Notes: a model not told the origin generated them from the sequence alone. A DNA stretch of 64,000 nucleotides from Thalassotalea profundi (GCF_014653195.1 NZ_BNAH01000005.1:1-64000); one strand, 5' to 3'; shown: positions 1 to 9,267, numbered from the stretch's first letter. Translations and numbers: made by a program.

Positions 1-119
1 CATCGCAGGGGTGTCGAAAGAGTCAACTGCGGTCCAAAGCTGTTGGACTTGGGTGAAAAGGGCGTTTATTCTTCCTATACGTTGACCCGATTAAGGTGTC
101 AGCCCCTACTAAAAAAAAT
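1..119. other. Left edge, possible end of an unidentified gene or insertion sequence
   Basis: This stretch lies downstream of mph(G) and contains no complete gene. On the minus strand a reading frame runs off the left edge. It is open from about position 70 leftward and reads TQVQQLWTAVDSFDTPAM near the edge, which looks like real protein. I cannot name the family, and no good start codon is visible. It may be the beginning of a transposase or other mobility gene that came with the resistance pair, but that is inference only. Confidence 0.25.
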
Positions 120-1004
120 CTACTCAACACCTAACTGTAATTTTGCAGAACTAAGATGAATTTCATCTTGTGTTTCTAAAGCAAAATATCCATAAGCTAG
201 AGGTGCGGCAGCAGCTCGTTCAACTGCTTGTTCAAACAGTTTATCCCATACTTCTCCACCTTGTTTTTCGTATGCCGCAATTAAATTTTTCAGACTTTCT
301 TCACCGAAAACAGTAACGTGACCTGAAAAATCTTGTGCTATATCGCTGACTTGTGCAGTTGACCAATCAATAATTCCACAAACTTCTCCATTATGATGAG
401 TAAGTGTATGACCTGCATACAAATCACCGTGAATGAATTTTGTAAAATTCGGCCATAAGGCATCATTATCCAGCCATTTTTGGTACCGAAGTTCTAATTC
501 GGCATTTATCCCTAATTCAGATTTCACCAAAATCAATCTTTCAGAAATCTCATTTCTAACCTGTTCAGGTGTCAAAATTTTTAGATTATTACGAAGTACT
601 TCTTCCGTAGGAATTGAATGAAGTTCTATAAGTGCTTTCGCTAATGATGGTATATAAAGGTCGTTTTCTTTAGACATATTCCAGGTTACTTCATAAGTCT
701 CCGCATCATAAGTAAGTGCAGGTTTTCCATCGAGCAAAGGATAGGCTACCAGTTTTTCATTAGCTATACGCCAATCAGGAACTTGAACCGAAAGGTATTT
801 CGACACCAATTGAAGAATGCGTTTCTCATTCGCAATCTGTTCGCCTAAGGTTGTTCTTCTTGGAATACGCAACAACCACTTTGTGCCATCCCTATCTGTA
901 GCGAAACCAACCTTAAAATCAATTCCCATTTCATTAAAACTCATTTCATCCGAAAGAATTAACCCATTTCTTTCCGCTAATTTTTGAATATCTCTATTTT
1001 TCAT
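120..1004 (-). CDS. mph(G): Macrolide 2'-phosphotransferase, Mph(G)-like
   Basis: A cytoplasmic enzyme that inactivates macrolides by GTP-dependent phosphorylation of the desosamine 2'-hydroxyl. The 294-residue length is normal for the family. It carries the aminoglycoside-phosphotransferase-type catalytic loop HGDLYAGH (about 192-199) and the metal-binding IIDWS motif (about 211-215). It resembles Mph(E) but differs throughout. Because it follows a Mef(C)-like gene, Mph(G) is the best match: the mef(C)-mph(G) tandem is known from marine and aquaculture bacteria. The ATG lies 4 bases after the mef stop, so the two genes are one transcript. There is no clear Shine-Dalgarno sequence; upstream is a run of A and T. 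The exact allele needs a database comparison. Confidence 0.88.
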   Translation of the reverse strand: MKNRDIQKLAERNGLILSDEMSFNEMGIDFKVGFATDRDGTKWLLRIPRRTTLGEQIANEKRILQLVSKYLSVQVPDWRIANEKLVAYPLLDGKPALTYDAETYEVTWNMSKENDLYIPSLAKALIELHSIPTEEVLRNNLKILTPEQVRNEISERLILVKSELGINAELELRYQKWLDNDALWPNFTKFIHGDLYAGHTLTHHNGEVCGIIDWSTAQVSDIAQDFSGHVTVFGEESLKNLIAAYEKQGGEVWDKLFEQAVERAAAAPLAYGYFALETQDEIHLSSAKLQLGVE

Positions 1005-1008
1005 TTTT

Positions 1009-2232
1009 TTAAATATTTTTGATTTTACCTAATTGCATTAAGTTGCGAGTGCTAAACGAAAGAATACCCACAAGGATTGCCAAACAACCGCTTATGATAA
1101 ACGTAATGTTTACACCAATAACTTCTGCAATCAGGCCTGTGAATAATAAACCGATTACACTTGGCAAAACTGCCAAACTATAATAAAGTGAAAATACACG
1201 TCCTAATTTTTCAGGACTTACCTCTGTTTGTACAATTGCTGTAAAACAGCCATTGAAAACAGACAGGCTGATACCGCCAATGGCTGTTACCATCACAAAT
1301 CCTACAAACCAACTTGCAGGTAATACACCACTCAAAATAAATGTAAGTCCCAATAATACATACATAACATTGACTGCGACTACTTTTGAGCCTTTCAATT
1401 TGAAAATACTCAGGATGACACCGCCAATAAGCATACCTCCGCCCCAAACCACTTCTACAATTCCTATCTCCCATTTTCCTCCTGCAAAATGCCCTGTTGT
1501 GAGCAACGGAAACATAATGGCAGCTGGCATTATAACAAAGGTTATCGCCATTGCATAAAGAAAAAGATAACGCAAACCTTTGTTTTTTGAAACAGTCTGA
1601 AACCCTTCCGAAAATTCTGTAGCAATAGAATGTGCAGACGATTTTGACTTCGCAACCACATTGGGAATTTTCACCATCACGAGTGAAAGAATAGCCAGCA
1701 ATGCTCCAATCAAATCCAAGTACAATACTTTTGAAATAGGAAGATAAGCAATGGCTAATGTGCCAATGGCAGGACCACCAATCCTGCAAACCGAATGTAA
1801 CACCTGATTAATTCCTGCTACCTTTATCAATTCATTTTGGGGTACAATCAGCGGAGCAATTGCCTGTAGTGCCGGAGCGTGAAAAGCATTACCAACAGAG
1901 CGTAAACCCAATAAAATGTATATCCATATAAGATTAACATTTTCATTTTGTAAAATGACGAGTAACAAAAGGGCACAGAGAGCTATAAAAGCATCCGAAA
2001 AAATCATTACATATTTACGATTGAGACGGTCAACATATACACCTGCTATTAAGCCTATCAATGCTTGAGGCAACATAGCTGCTATTCCTGCGTAGGCTAA
2101 AACTTCGGCTGACTTGTACTCCAGACTAAGCCATATAACAATAGCAAACTGAACAGCATAACTTGTAAGCATTGAAGCAAACTGTCCAGCCCATATAAAC
2201 ATATAGGTCTTAAACCATTTACGGTTTTCCAT
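1009..2232 (-). CDS. mef(C): Macrolide efflux MFS transporter, Mef(C)-like
   Basis: An inner-membrane proton-driven exporter of macrolides, 407 residues, from the Mef branch of the major facilitator superfamily. About twelve hydrophobic segments are visible. The loop GVYVDRLNRKYVM near residue 65 matches the conserved MFS loop between helices 2 and 3. It is the first gene of a two-gene unit with mph(G), so efflux and inactivation are expressed together. The start ATGGAAAAC has only AT-rich sequence before it and no ribosome-binding motif. This is unlike most neighbouring genes and, with the context, suggests a foreign origin. The Mef(C) assignment rests on the pairing with mph(G) and on recall of the family. 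Confidence 0.87.
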   Translation of the reverse strand: MENRKWFKTYMFIWAGQFASMLTSYAVQFAIVIWLSLEYKSAEVLAYAGIAAMLPQALIGLIAGVYVDRLNRKYVMIFSDAFIALCALLLLVILQNENVNLIWIYILLGLRSVGNAFHAPALQAIAPLIVPQNELIKVAGINQVLHSVCRIGGPAIGTLAIAYLPISKVLYLDLIGALLAILSLVMVKIPNVVAKSKSSAHSIATEFSEGFQTVSKNKGLRYLFLYAMAITFVIMPAAIMFPLLTTGHFAGGKWEIGIVEVVWGGGMLIGGVILSIFKLKGSKVVAVNVMYVLLGLTFILSGVLPASWFVGFVMVTAIGGISLSVFNGCFTAIVQTEVSPEKLGRVFSLYYSLAVLPSVIGLLFTGLIAEVIGVNITFIISGCLAILVGILSFSTRNLMQLGKIKNI

Positions 2233-2627
2233 AAAAACTTGATTAAATTATACAACAAAATAATTGTAGCATAATACTAATAGAGTACTATACCATAAAA
2301 GTGGGTTTTGAAGAGAATTACCCTAATAATTATTTAATCCAAGGCTTTGCCACGTGTTGTATACTTTTTGGAAGTGAAGCCACAAAAGTACAAATTATTA
2401 TCTCAAAAAATAAGCTATTTTATCAAAATTAAGCCCAGCAGCTAACATGAACTCGGGTCGCCCTCAAAGGGGACATGCCTGCTGAACAATAAAGCGACGC
2501 TCTTTTTTGCTATTTCACTTTATTTCTGTGTCGAAAGTACTCACTGACTAACGTCAGCTCCGTGCTATCTCCTTGAACTAAAGCGAACTATCGGCAAATA
2601 GCGTACTTTACTTTTATTTAGTTCAAT
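2233..2627. other. Non-coding junction between resistance genes and ridA
   Basis: About 400 bases without a convincing gene. The part next to mef(C), up to about 2430, is AT-rich and should hold its promoter. From about 2435 the composition changes. An imperfect inverted repeat, CAGCAG...CATG paired with CATG...CTGCTG, spans about 2437-2492. Further on is unique sequence with no recognised motif. The boundary between imported DNA and the old chromosome probably lies between about 2400 and 2620, because the terminator at 2628 has lost its upstream gene. Confidence 0.4.
2383..2390 (-). promoter_or_regulatory. Possible Bacteroidota-type -7 promoter box for mef(C)
   Basis: Read on the minus strand this is TACTTTTG, matching the TAnnTTTG -7 element of Bacteroidota sigma factors, about 150 bases upstream of mef(C). 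No matching -33 TTTG is found at the standard spacing, and an 8-base motif occurs often by chance in AT-rich DNA. It is recorded because mef(C) and mph(G) also lack Shine-Dalgarno sequences. Confidence 0.2.
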
Positions 2628-2666
2628 AAAACCTCATCGTTGCATAGCGTTGGGGTTTTATTTTTT
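2628..2666 (+). terminator. Rho-independent terminator, orphaned
   Basis: AAAACCTCATCG pairs with CGTTGGGGTTTT (one mismatch and one wobble) around the loop TTGCATAG, followed by ATTTTTT. It reads as a plus-strand terminator, but no plus-strand gene precedes it in the window. It probably belonged to the gene that stood before ridA before the resistance genes arrived. Confidence 0.6.
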
Positions 2667-2701
2667 AAACATCTACATTATTAAAAAATTGAGAATTAAC
2701 A

Positions 2702-3052
2702 ATGATAATCGAAAGAATAGAAACCAACGCTCGAATGAGTAGAATCGTTAAACATAATGGTACTATCTATTTATGTGGGCAGGTTTGTGCTGATGCAACT
2801 AAAGACATTACTGAACAAACCCAAACTATGTTAGCGAAAGTAGAAACTTTACTTGAGCAAGCGGGGAGTTCGAAAGAACATATGCTTTCAGCTACTATTT
2901 ACTTAAAAACAATGGATGACTTTGCTGCTATGAATGCCGTTTGGGATGAGTGGGTTCCTACTGGCTTTGCCTCAGCTCGGGCTTGTGTTCAAGCACCAAT
3001 GGCGCGCGATGTATTACTTGTTGAAGTTTCCGTTATTGCGGCAGAAAAATAA
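2702..3052 (+). CDS. RidA/YjgF-family protein, YoaB-like
   Basis: A 116-residue protein of the Rid family, the small trimeric enzymes that hydrolyse reactive enamine/imine intermediates made by PLP enzymes. Family features are visible: GTIYLCGQV near residue 20, [12 protein letters not shown] about 60-72, and the C-terminal stretch [18 protein letters not shown] with the Arg that binds substrate carboxylate. The divergent N-terminus ([16 protein letters not shown]) resembles the YoaB/Rid subgroup rather than canonical RidA, so the substrate is uncertain. It stands alone on the plus strand ahead of the helicase gene, with 53 bases between them. Confidence 0.85.
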   Translation: MIIERIETNARMSRIVKHNGTIYLCGQVCADATKDITEQTQTMLAKVETLLEQAGSSKEHMLSATIYLKTMDDFAAMNAVWDEWVPTGFASARACVQAPMARDVLLVEVSVIAAEK

Positions 3053-3105
3053 GCAAGATATTCTGATAAAGTAACTTACATATATCAATACAAGTATGGA
3101 AAAAT

Positions 3106-5058
3106 GTGAATAATTTTACCTCACAAAAGATAGCACAAACATTAATACAAACTTTTGGCTTTAATGAATTCAGGGAAGGGCAGGAGCAAACGATTTGTCA
3201 GCTCCTAAATGGTGATTCAAGTTTAGCTATTTTTCCTACAGGCTCTGGAAAATCGTTATGTTATCAACTCGCTGCTTTGCACCTACCTCATTTAACGTTA
3301 GTGGTGTCTCCCCTACTTGCACTGATGAAAGATCAACTTGAATTTTTACATAGTAAAGGAATTTCGGCAGCCAGTATTGATTCTAGTTTAACAGCTAATG
3401 AACACCAAGACGTCGTTAAAAAAGTTAAATCTGGAACAGTTAAAGTATTAATGGTGTCGGTTGAGCGTTTTAAGAACGAGCGTTTTCGACAACTTATTTC
3501 GTCAATACCTGTGTCATTATTAGTGATTGACGAAGCACATTGTATCTCTGAGTGGGGGCATAACTTTCGTCCTGACTATTTAAAACTACCTTATTATCAG
3601 CAACTGTTGAATATCCCCTTAGTGCTACTGTTAACTGCAACGGCGACGCCAAAAGTCAAACAAGATATGGCAAAGAAGTTTACCATCAGTGAGCCTCATA
3701 TTGTACAAACGGGCTTTTATCGTTCAAATTTACAGCTATCAATACGCTCGGTAGCACAAGCTGACAAAGCGAATGTACTTTCTGAAATATTATCCCAAAA
3801 TACAGGAGCAGCTATTGTTTATGTCACATTACAGCAAACAGCCGAGGAAGTTGCTAGTTTGCTTGAACGCCAGGGTTTTAGCGCTAAAGCTTATCATGCA
3901 GGATTAGAAAGTGAGTTACGAACCAAAATCCAAACAGAATTTATGCATGATAAAGTGCAAATTATTATCGCAACAATCGCTTTTGGAATGGGAATCGATA
4001 AAAATAATGTACGTACTGTAGTGCATTATGATCTACCAAAATCTATTGAAAATTACAGCCAAGAAATAGGTCGAGCCGGGCGCGATGGGTTAGCTTCAGA
4101 CTGTATAACTTTCGCTGCAACAGCAGGACTTAACACCTTAGAAAACTTTATTTACGGTGATACACCTGAGTTATCAGGAATAGAATATGTATTGCAAAAC
4201 ATTAAAAATGAGCAATATAACAATCAATGGCAATTACAAGGTCTGTCGTTATCAACAGAAAGTAATATTAGACAATTACCGCTAAAAACCTTACTAGTCC
4301 AATTAGAATTATTGAATGTTGTTAAACCGTTATTTACCTATTTTGCTGATTTTAAATATAAATTGAATGTCAGTGAAAATGAAATAATTGAACAATTTTC
4401 AGGAGAAAGACAAGACTTTCTAAAAGCTATATTTTTAACAAGCCATAAAAAGAAAGTTTGGGCTGAACCCGATTTTGAAAAATTGATGCAATTTTATCAG
4501 TGTGATCGTGCACGTGTTGTGATTGCATTAGAGTATTTGTCAGATAAAGGGTTAATTACATTAGAAGCGAAAAAAGCAACAGAGGTCTTTAATGTTAACC
4601 TGCAGGCTTTAGGTAACAAAAATTTAGCACAGCAGCTTTTTGCTTATTTTAAAGAAAAAGAACAAAGCGAAATCGCACGAATTCATCGGCTGATAAGCTT
4701 TTTACAAAGCTCGCATTGTTTAACTTATGAGTTAGCTCAATATTTTGGCGATATAGAAGCACCAATCCATTGTGGTCATTGTTCTGTTTGTGATGGAAAT
4801 ATTATTACCTTAGCAGTTGATCAAATACCTTCATGGCCAAGTGATGAGGTGATCGTGATGTCATTAGAACAATTAAAGCGGCAATTAGCTGGAAAAACTA
4901 AAGCAGATTTAAGTCGGGTTAATTATTGTCGATTTTTAACCGGTATAACTGCACCAATGTTTGCTAGGCAAAAAGTACAACAACTATCTGGCTTTGCATT
5001 ATGTGAAAAAATGCCTTTTAATCAAGTCTATGAAAAAATAGCTAAATTAGGCTTTTAA
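3106..5058 (+). CDS. RecQ-family ATP-dependent DNA helicase
   Basis: A 3'-5' DNA helicase of the RecQ family, 650 residues. The superfamily-2 motifs are present in order: FREGQEQ (motif 0), PTGSGKS with GSGKS at about 46-50 (Walker A), DEAHCISEWGH (Walker B), TATAT (motif III), and SQEIGRAGRDG (motif VI). Near the C-terminus CGHCSVCDG supplies part of the RecQ zinc-binding site. No HRDC domain like that of E. coli RecQ is obvious, so this is a variant RecQ and may be a second paralogue. The start is GTG at 3106: the nearby ATGs are in other frames or stop at once. It is convergent with slyD. Confidence 0.88.
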   Translation: MNNFTSQKIAQTLIQTFGFNEFREGQEQTICQLLNGDSSLAIFPTGSGKSLCYQLAALHLPHLTLVVSPLLALMKDQLEFLHSKGISAASIDSSLTANEHQDVVKKVKSGTVKVLMVSVERFKNERFRQLISSIPVSLLVIDEAHCISEWGHNFRPDYLKLPYYQQLLNIPLVLLLTATATPKVKQDMAKKFTISEPHIVQTGFYRSNLQLSIRSVAQADKANVLSEILSQNTGAAIVYVTLQQTAEEVASLLERQGFSAKAYHAGLESELRTKIQTEFMHDKVQIIIATIAFGMGIDKNNVRTVVHYDLPKSIENYSQEIGRAGRDGLASDCITFAATAGLNTLENFIYGDTPELSGIEYVLQNIKNEQYNNQWQLQGLSLSTESNIRQLPLKTLLVQLELLNVVKPLFTYFADFKYKLNVSENEIIEQFSGERQDFLKAIFLTSHKKKVWAEPDFEKLMQFYQCDRARVVIALEYLSDKGLITLEAKKATEVFNVNLQALGNKNLAQQLFAYFKEKEQSEIARIHRLISFLQSSHCLTYELAQYFGDIEAPIHCGHCSVCDGNIITLAVDQIPSWPSDEVIVMSLEQLKRQLAGKTKADLSRVNYCRFLTGITAPMFARQKVQQLSGFALCEKMPFNQVYEKIAKLGF

Positions 5059-5096
5059 TTAGTCTACTTTAGCTATTATTGTTTTCTACAAGTCTA

Positions 5097-5142
5097 AACT
5101 TAGGTTAATGTGAGTGCCCAACTTAGGTTAATGTGAGTGCCC
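5097..5142. repeat. Two tandem copies of a 23-bp unit overlapping the slyD stop
   Basis: The 23-base unit beginning AACTTAGGTT and ending GAGTGCCC occurs twice in direct succession (5097-5119 and 5120-5142). The second copy contains the last codons and stop of slyD on the minus strand, so the duplication copied the end of the gene downstream without changing the protein. Confidence 0.95.
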
Positions 5143-5616
5143 ACAACCGCCTTCGGCATGTACATGTCCATGAGCGAGTTCTTCTTCAGTGGCATCTCTT
5201 ATTTCAAGTATTTCAACGTCAAACTCTAAATCGATACCTGCTAGTGGATGATTGCCATCAACAGTTATTTCGTCGTCAGTCATATCAATAACAATAACCG
5301 TTTGTTCACCTTCATCAGTTGTTGCACGTAGTTGTGTGCCCACCTCCAATTCTTCAATACTCTCAAACATTGCTTTTGGCACGGTTTGAACAAAACCATC
5401 GTGGCGTTCACCATAAGCATTTTCTGCGGCTACAGACACTTCAAATTTATCACCCACTACATGGTCAATTAGTGCGTCTTCGAGTCCCGGAATCAAATAG
5501 CCTGTTCCATAAATAATGGCTAAAGGGCTGTGATCATAAGAGCTGTCGATTAATGTGCCTTCGCTGTCAGATACGGCATAATGTAATACGACAACTTTAT
5601 TCGGGGCTATTTTCAT
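5128..5616 (-). CDS. slyD: FKBP-type peptidyl-prolyl isomerase, SlyD-like
   Basis: A cytoplasmic prolyl isomerase and chaperone with metal binding, 162 residues. The FKBP core occupies residues 1-70 (VVVLHYAVSDSEGTLIDSS, GYLIPGLEDALIDHVVGDKF). The insert-in-flap chaperone domain lies within about 70-125. The family's histidine-rich tail is short here: HGHVHAEGGCGHSH, which still offers several His and one Cys for nickel or other metals. It lies 15 bases downstream of ygfZ and may share its transcript. A 23-bp tandem duplication covers the stop codon region. Confidence 0.93.
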   Translation of the reverse strand: MKIAPNKVVVLHYAVSDSEGTLIDSSYDHSPLAIIYGTGYLIPGLEDALIDHVVGDKFEVSVAAENAYGERHDGFVQTVPKAMFESIEELEVGTQLRATTDEGEQTVIVIDMTDDEITVDGNHPLAGIDLEFDVEILEIRDATEEELAHGHVHAEGGCGHSH

Positions 5617-5631
5617 AATAATTCCTAACGT

Positions 5632-6579
5632 TTATTCTGGATTTAAAGAGTAGGGGAGAGGCATTAGCGTTAAAGATGATCCTTCCTGGCCTTTTACTCT
5701 GAATTTAGTTTGTGGATTTACATCGTTTGCTAACACGATTTGCACAAAAGCAAGTTCAGAATCTTGATAGCTAGCAATAACATCACCTGCTTTTCGCCAA
5801 TTTTCACCTAATTGCATTTCAACTATATCGTTTACCGAAATAGGGCTACTTGTTTGTCCTTGTAAAGAGAACATGGCACGTTTGTTTTTTCCTAAATACT
5901 GCATACGGGCAACAGTTTCTTGGCCCAAATAACAGCCTTTTGTAAAGCTAATGCCATGAATAGCTTGTATGTTTAACATTTGTGGGACGTATTGATCAAG
6001 GTGTTCGCTTGATAAAAATGGAAAACCTTGACAAATTTCATGAAAAACCCAGAGACTATCATTAAGGATAGGCAAAGCTAATGATGTTAATAGCGGTGCT
6101 AAATTTTCACTGCGATCAATTAATAAGTAACGGGTTATATCACCTGCAATATAGATTAATGAAGTGGTACCTTCATTGACAACAGGGGTGATATTATCTG
6201 GGATTTGGCTAAAATGTTTTGATAATATTTCTTTAGCATTTTCAGCCACTAATCCATAAAAGCTAAACTGTTCGGAAGTTGTAATGTCAACTTTTGCAAA
6301 AACACCAAATTTCTTTAATTCTGCTAAGGAAGCGGGAATGGTCGCTTTGGGTTGTATTAGCAATAATTGTTGGTCTTTTTCTATTAACCGAAAACAACTA
6401 AGTACTTTACCTTTAGCGTTACAGTGTGCTCCATGTAGTAAGTTATGAGCGGAAAGCGCATTTACATCACAGGTTACCTGACCTTGTAAATATTTGACTT
6501 GCTCCTCGCCAACTAATGAAATTGCAGAAACGTTGTTGAGCTTTATAAGATAATTGTTGGGAATATTTGGAAGTTGCAT
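5632..6579 (-). CDS. ygfZ: Folate-binding tRNA-modifying protein YgfZ
   Basis: A tetrahydrofolate-dependent protein of the GcvT-like fold that supports iron-sulfur enzymes such as MiaB. Length is 315 residues. The signature K-G-C-Y-x-G-Q-E is present as KGCYLGQETVARMQYLGKNKR (about 215-235), with the functional cysteine. The gene is divergent from sdhE, the usual arrangement in this group, with about 180 bases between them for both promoters. Confidence 0.93.
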   Translation of the reverse strand: MQLPNIPNNYLIKLNNVSAISLVGEEQVKYLQGQVTCDVNALSAHNLLHGAHCNAKGKVLSCFRLIEKDQQLLLIQPKATIPASLAELKKFGVFAKVDITTSEQFSFYGLVAENAKEILSKHFSQIPDNITPVVNEGTTSLIYIAGDITRYLLIDRSENLAPLLTSLALPILNDSLWVFHEICQGFPFLSSEHLDQYVPQMLNIQAIHGISFTKGCYLGQETVARMQYLGKNKRAMFSLQGQTSSPISVNDIVEMQLGENWRKAGDVIASYQDSELAFVQIVLANDVNPQTKFRVKGQEGSSLTLMPLPYSLNPE

Positions 6580-6758
6580 AATATTAATGAGCTTTCTTAT
6601 TTAAGTAAGGTTTAAGTATGGGCGAAAAAACTATTTTGCAAGTTTAGTTTAAGGGAAGTGATAATTTATCTGTTATTTCCCCTTTGATGCTAAAATACCA
6701 TAGGTATAAATAGTGGTTTTTGTTAAAATAGATAAAAATAAGTTATTTAGGAATAATA

Positions 6759-7010
6759 ATGACTGATGGAAAAGTAAAAGCAAGACTAAAATGGGCTTGC
6801 CGACGCGGGATGTTAGAATTAGATGTACTTTTTATCCCATTTGTAAATGAGGCTTATGATGATTTATCAGAACAAGATAAGCTAACATTTGAACGCTTGT
6901 TAACCTGCCAAGATCCTGAATTATTTGCTTGGTTTATGGGACATGAAGCTTGTGAAGACACTGAACTCAACGCAATGGTCCAATTTATACTTGGACGAGT
7001 CAAAGTATAA
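6759..7010 (+). CDS. sdhE: FAD assembly factor SdhE
   Basis: A small cytoplasmic factor that promotes covalent attachment of FAD to succinate dehydrogenase SdhA. It is 83 residues long, normal for the family. The hallmark RGxxE motif appears as RRGMLELD at about 15-22, followed by the helical segment ending ELFAWFMGH. It overlaps the start of the ygfX-like gene, matching the ygfY-ygfX pair of enterobacteria. Confidence 0.94.
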   Translation: MTDGKVKARLKWACRRGMLELDVLFIPFVNEAYDDLSEQDKLTFERLLTCQDPELFAWFMGHEACEDTELNAMVQFILGRVKV

Positions 7011-7497
7011 GATTACGGTAAATATTTCAGTCATAAACGCTGTATATTGGTCTGTGTTTACGTTGCTTAACGCATTGTTAGTTTTATTGTTATGGTCAAC
7101 GTTTTATCCATTAAATAATATCACTCTGTTATTAGCTTTAAGTGTCATATTATATATTTGCTGGCGTGTTTTTGTTCTAAAAAAACAAAGTCAGTGTCAG
7201 TTATTTTATCAACTTGATGCAAAAGGGAACTGGCAAGAGGTTTATAACGATAGACAAATAGCGCATTGGCAAATTAGCGATAAGAGTCGAGTCGCATTAT
7301 ATGGTTGCTATTTAGTACTGATACCGATAGCTGAGCCTAATACCAATACGATGTTATCTAACAAAATAATAAATGATGGGACGCTTACTAAACAGCAATT
7401 TATTTTTAAAGATAGCTTGAGCATAGAAGACTATGCTCGTTTATGCAGAGTGATACGTCGAATTAATGTTGAGGGTGAACAGACGGTTTTAAAATAG
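6991..7497 (+). CDS. YgfX-like inner-membrane protein
   Basis: A small membrane protein in the position of E. coli ygfX (also called cptA), directly after sdhE. Two hydrophobic helices are packed near the N-terminus ([19 protein letters not shown] and [19 protein letters not shown]), followed by a roughly 100-residue cytoplasmic domain. The same frame is open back to ATG 6925, but that would overlap sdhE by 86 bases. The TTG at 6991 gives a protein of about 168 residues that overlaps sdhE by only 20 bases and fits the family better. The 3' end overlaps the end of nadB by 35 bases. The role in this organism is unknown. Confidence 0.72.
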   Translation: MDESKYKITVNISVINAVYWSVFTLLNALLVLLLWSTFYPLNNITLLLALSVILYICWRVFVLKKQSQCQLFYQLDAKGNWQEVYNDRQIAHWQISDKSRVALYGCYLVLIPIAEPNTNTMLSNKIINDGTLTKQQFIFKDSLSIEDYARLCRVIRRINVEGEQTVLK

Positions 7498-9064
7498 TAG
7501 GAAGCGCTTGAGCAAGTTGATCGGGATAATCTAAAGTATAATGTAACCCTCTACTTTCCTTTCGCTCCATCGCACTACGAATAATGAGCTCTGCAACTTG
7601 TACTAAATTACGTAATTCTAATAAATTATTACTTACTTTAAAATTTTGGTAATAATCTTGTATTTCTCGTTGTAATAATTCAACACGATGCAACGCCCTT
7701 TCAAGGCGTTTTGTTGTTCTAACAATACCTACATAATCCCACATAAAGAGTCTAAGTTCATGCCAGTTATGCTGAATAACAACTTCTTCGTCAGAATCTG
7801 TGACACGACTTTCATCCCAATCAGGTAGTGTTAAATATTGTTGATTAGGCGGTATACTGTTTTCAATATCAAGAGCGGCAGCATGAGCGAAAACTAGGCA
7901 TTCTAATAATGAATTACTCGCTAAACGATTGGCACCATGTAAGCCTGTATAAGTGACTTCACCAATGGCATAAAGGTTTTTAATATCAGTTAAGCCTTGT
8001 TGGTTAACTATTACTCCACCGCAAGTATAATGGGCTGCAGGAACAACAGGCATTGGTTGCTTAGTTATATCAATCCCTAATGATTGTGTTTTTTCATAAA
8101 TAGTAGGGAAATGTTGTTTAATAAATTCGGGTGTTTTATGGCTGATATCAAGGTACATACAGTCAGCACCTAAACGTTTCATTTCAAAGTCAATAGCACG
8201 GGCAACAATATCGCGAGGCGCTAGTTCGGCACGTTCATCAAAACTAGGCATAAAACGACTACCGTCAGGACGACGTAAAATAGCGCCTTCACCGCGTAAT
8301 GCCTCGGTTAATAAAAAATTTCCTGCTTTAGGGTGAAATAAGCAGGTAGGATGAAATTGATTAAATTCCATATTTGCAACACGACAACCTGCTCGCCAAG
8401 CCATAGCTACACCATCGCCGCTAGCAATATCAGGGTTAGAAGTATATTGGTATACTTTGCTGGCGCCGCCTGTAGCTAAAATTGTTTTATGGGCGAAAAT
8501 AGATTCTACCTTTTCGGTATTTCGATTCCAAATATATGCACCAATACAGGCTTTATCAGTTTCTTTTTTCCGAATAAGGTCAATGGCATTGTATCGTTCA
8601 AATACACGAATACGGTTATGCTCTTTTACACGATCAACTAACGTTGTTTGTATAGCATGCCCTGTAGCATCAGCAGCATGAAGGATGCGTCTGTGACTAT
8701 GTCCGCCTTCGCGTGTTAAGTGATAGCTATCCTCTCCTTGTTGATCTTCCTCTTTATCAAAGGCTACACCTTGCTGTATCAGCCATTGTAAGCATTTTTT
8801 TGCATTACTAGCGGTATAATTAACAATCGCTTCATCACATAAACCTGCTCCAGCAACTAAAGTGTCTTCAACGTGAGAAGCGATACTATCACTTTCGTCA
8901 AAAACGGCGGCAATTCCACCCTGAGCATACATTGTTGAGCCTTCACTAACGGCACTTTTACTTAATACAATAACATCAGAACTTTTAGCTAAATGTAATG
9001 CTAATGAAAGTCCTGCAGCGCCACTACCAATAATTAATACGTCACAGTTGTGTTGTTGATTCAT
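7463..9064 (-). CDS. nadB: L-aspartate oxidase
   Basis: The flavoenzyme that oxidises L-aspartate to iminoaspartate, the first step of de novo NAD synthesis with NadA. Length 533 residues is standard. The Rossmann FAD motif [14 protein letters not shown] is at about 13-26. The catalytic region has [18 protein letters not shown] (about 120-137), and [13 protein letters not shown] (about 353-365) is the conserved flavoprotein segment. Its position divergent from rpoE is the classic gammaproteobacterial order nadB/rpoE. Confidence 0.96.
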   Translation of the reverse strand: MNQQHNCDVLIIGSGAAGLSLALHLAKSSDVIVLSKSAVSEGSTMYAQGGIAAVFDESDSIASHVEDTLVAGAGLCDEAIVNYTASNAKKCLQWLIQQGVAFDKEEDQQGEDSYHLTREGGHSHRRILHAADATGHAIQTTLVDRVKEHNRIRVFERYNAIDLIRKKETDKACIGAYIWNRNTEKVESIFAHKTILATGGASKVYQYTSNPDIASGDGVAMAWRAGCRVANMEFNQFHPTCLFHPKAGNFLLTEALRGEGAILRRPDGSRFMPSFDERAELAPRDIVARAIDFEMKRLGADCMYLDISHKTPEFIKQHFPTIYEKTQSLGIDITKQPMPVVPAAHYTCGGVIVNQQGLTDIKNLYAIGEVTYTGLHGANRLASNSLLECLVFAHAAALDIENSIPPNQQYLTLPDWDESRVTDSDEEVVIQHNWHELRLFMWDYVGIVRTTKRLERALHRVELLQREIQDYYQNFKVSNNLLELRNLVQVAELIIRSAMERKESRGLHYTLDYPDQLAQALPTILKPSVHPQH

Positions 9065-9178
9065 AATTGAGTTGAATTAAGGTACTCTATAGAGAATTGA
9101 ATATTAACTTTTATTATTGCTTCATAACAGTAATAAACCGCTAAATGTGTCATTTTTTAAATAATTTGTAATTATTTA

Positions 9179-9205
9179 GAACTTTTTGGTAAAAGCTTAG
9201 TCCTA
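9179..9205 (+). promoter_or_regulatory. Candidate sigma-E promoter of rpoE
   Basis: GAACTT (9179-9184), a 16-base spacer, then TCCTA (9201-9205), close to the sigma-E consensus GGAACTT-N16-GTCTAA. It lies 63-89 bases ahead of rpoE, the position expected for the autoregulated promoter known in enterobacteria. The -10 is imperfect. Confidence 0.55.
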
Positions 9206-9267
9206 CTTTTAGCGTTTGCCATGAGCCAGATGTAAAGTTAAGTGGTTATTTAGGAGAATGGGCTCGG

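Noticed and set aside
1211..1789. Long open frame of 192 codons inside mef(C)
   Set aside because: Same strand, shifted frame, Cys- and Trp-rich nonsense; it is a shadow of mef(C).
2437..2492. Imperfect inverted repeat resembling an integron attC site
   Set aside because: The outer arms do not give the paired RYYYAAC and GTTRRRY core sites, and no integrase or cassette is adjacent.
11..2548. GTGTCGAAAG occurring near the left edge and again near 2530 as possible ends of a transposon
   Set aside because: Only about ten bases match and the next bases differ; no inverted orientation or target duplication.
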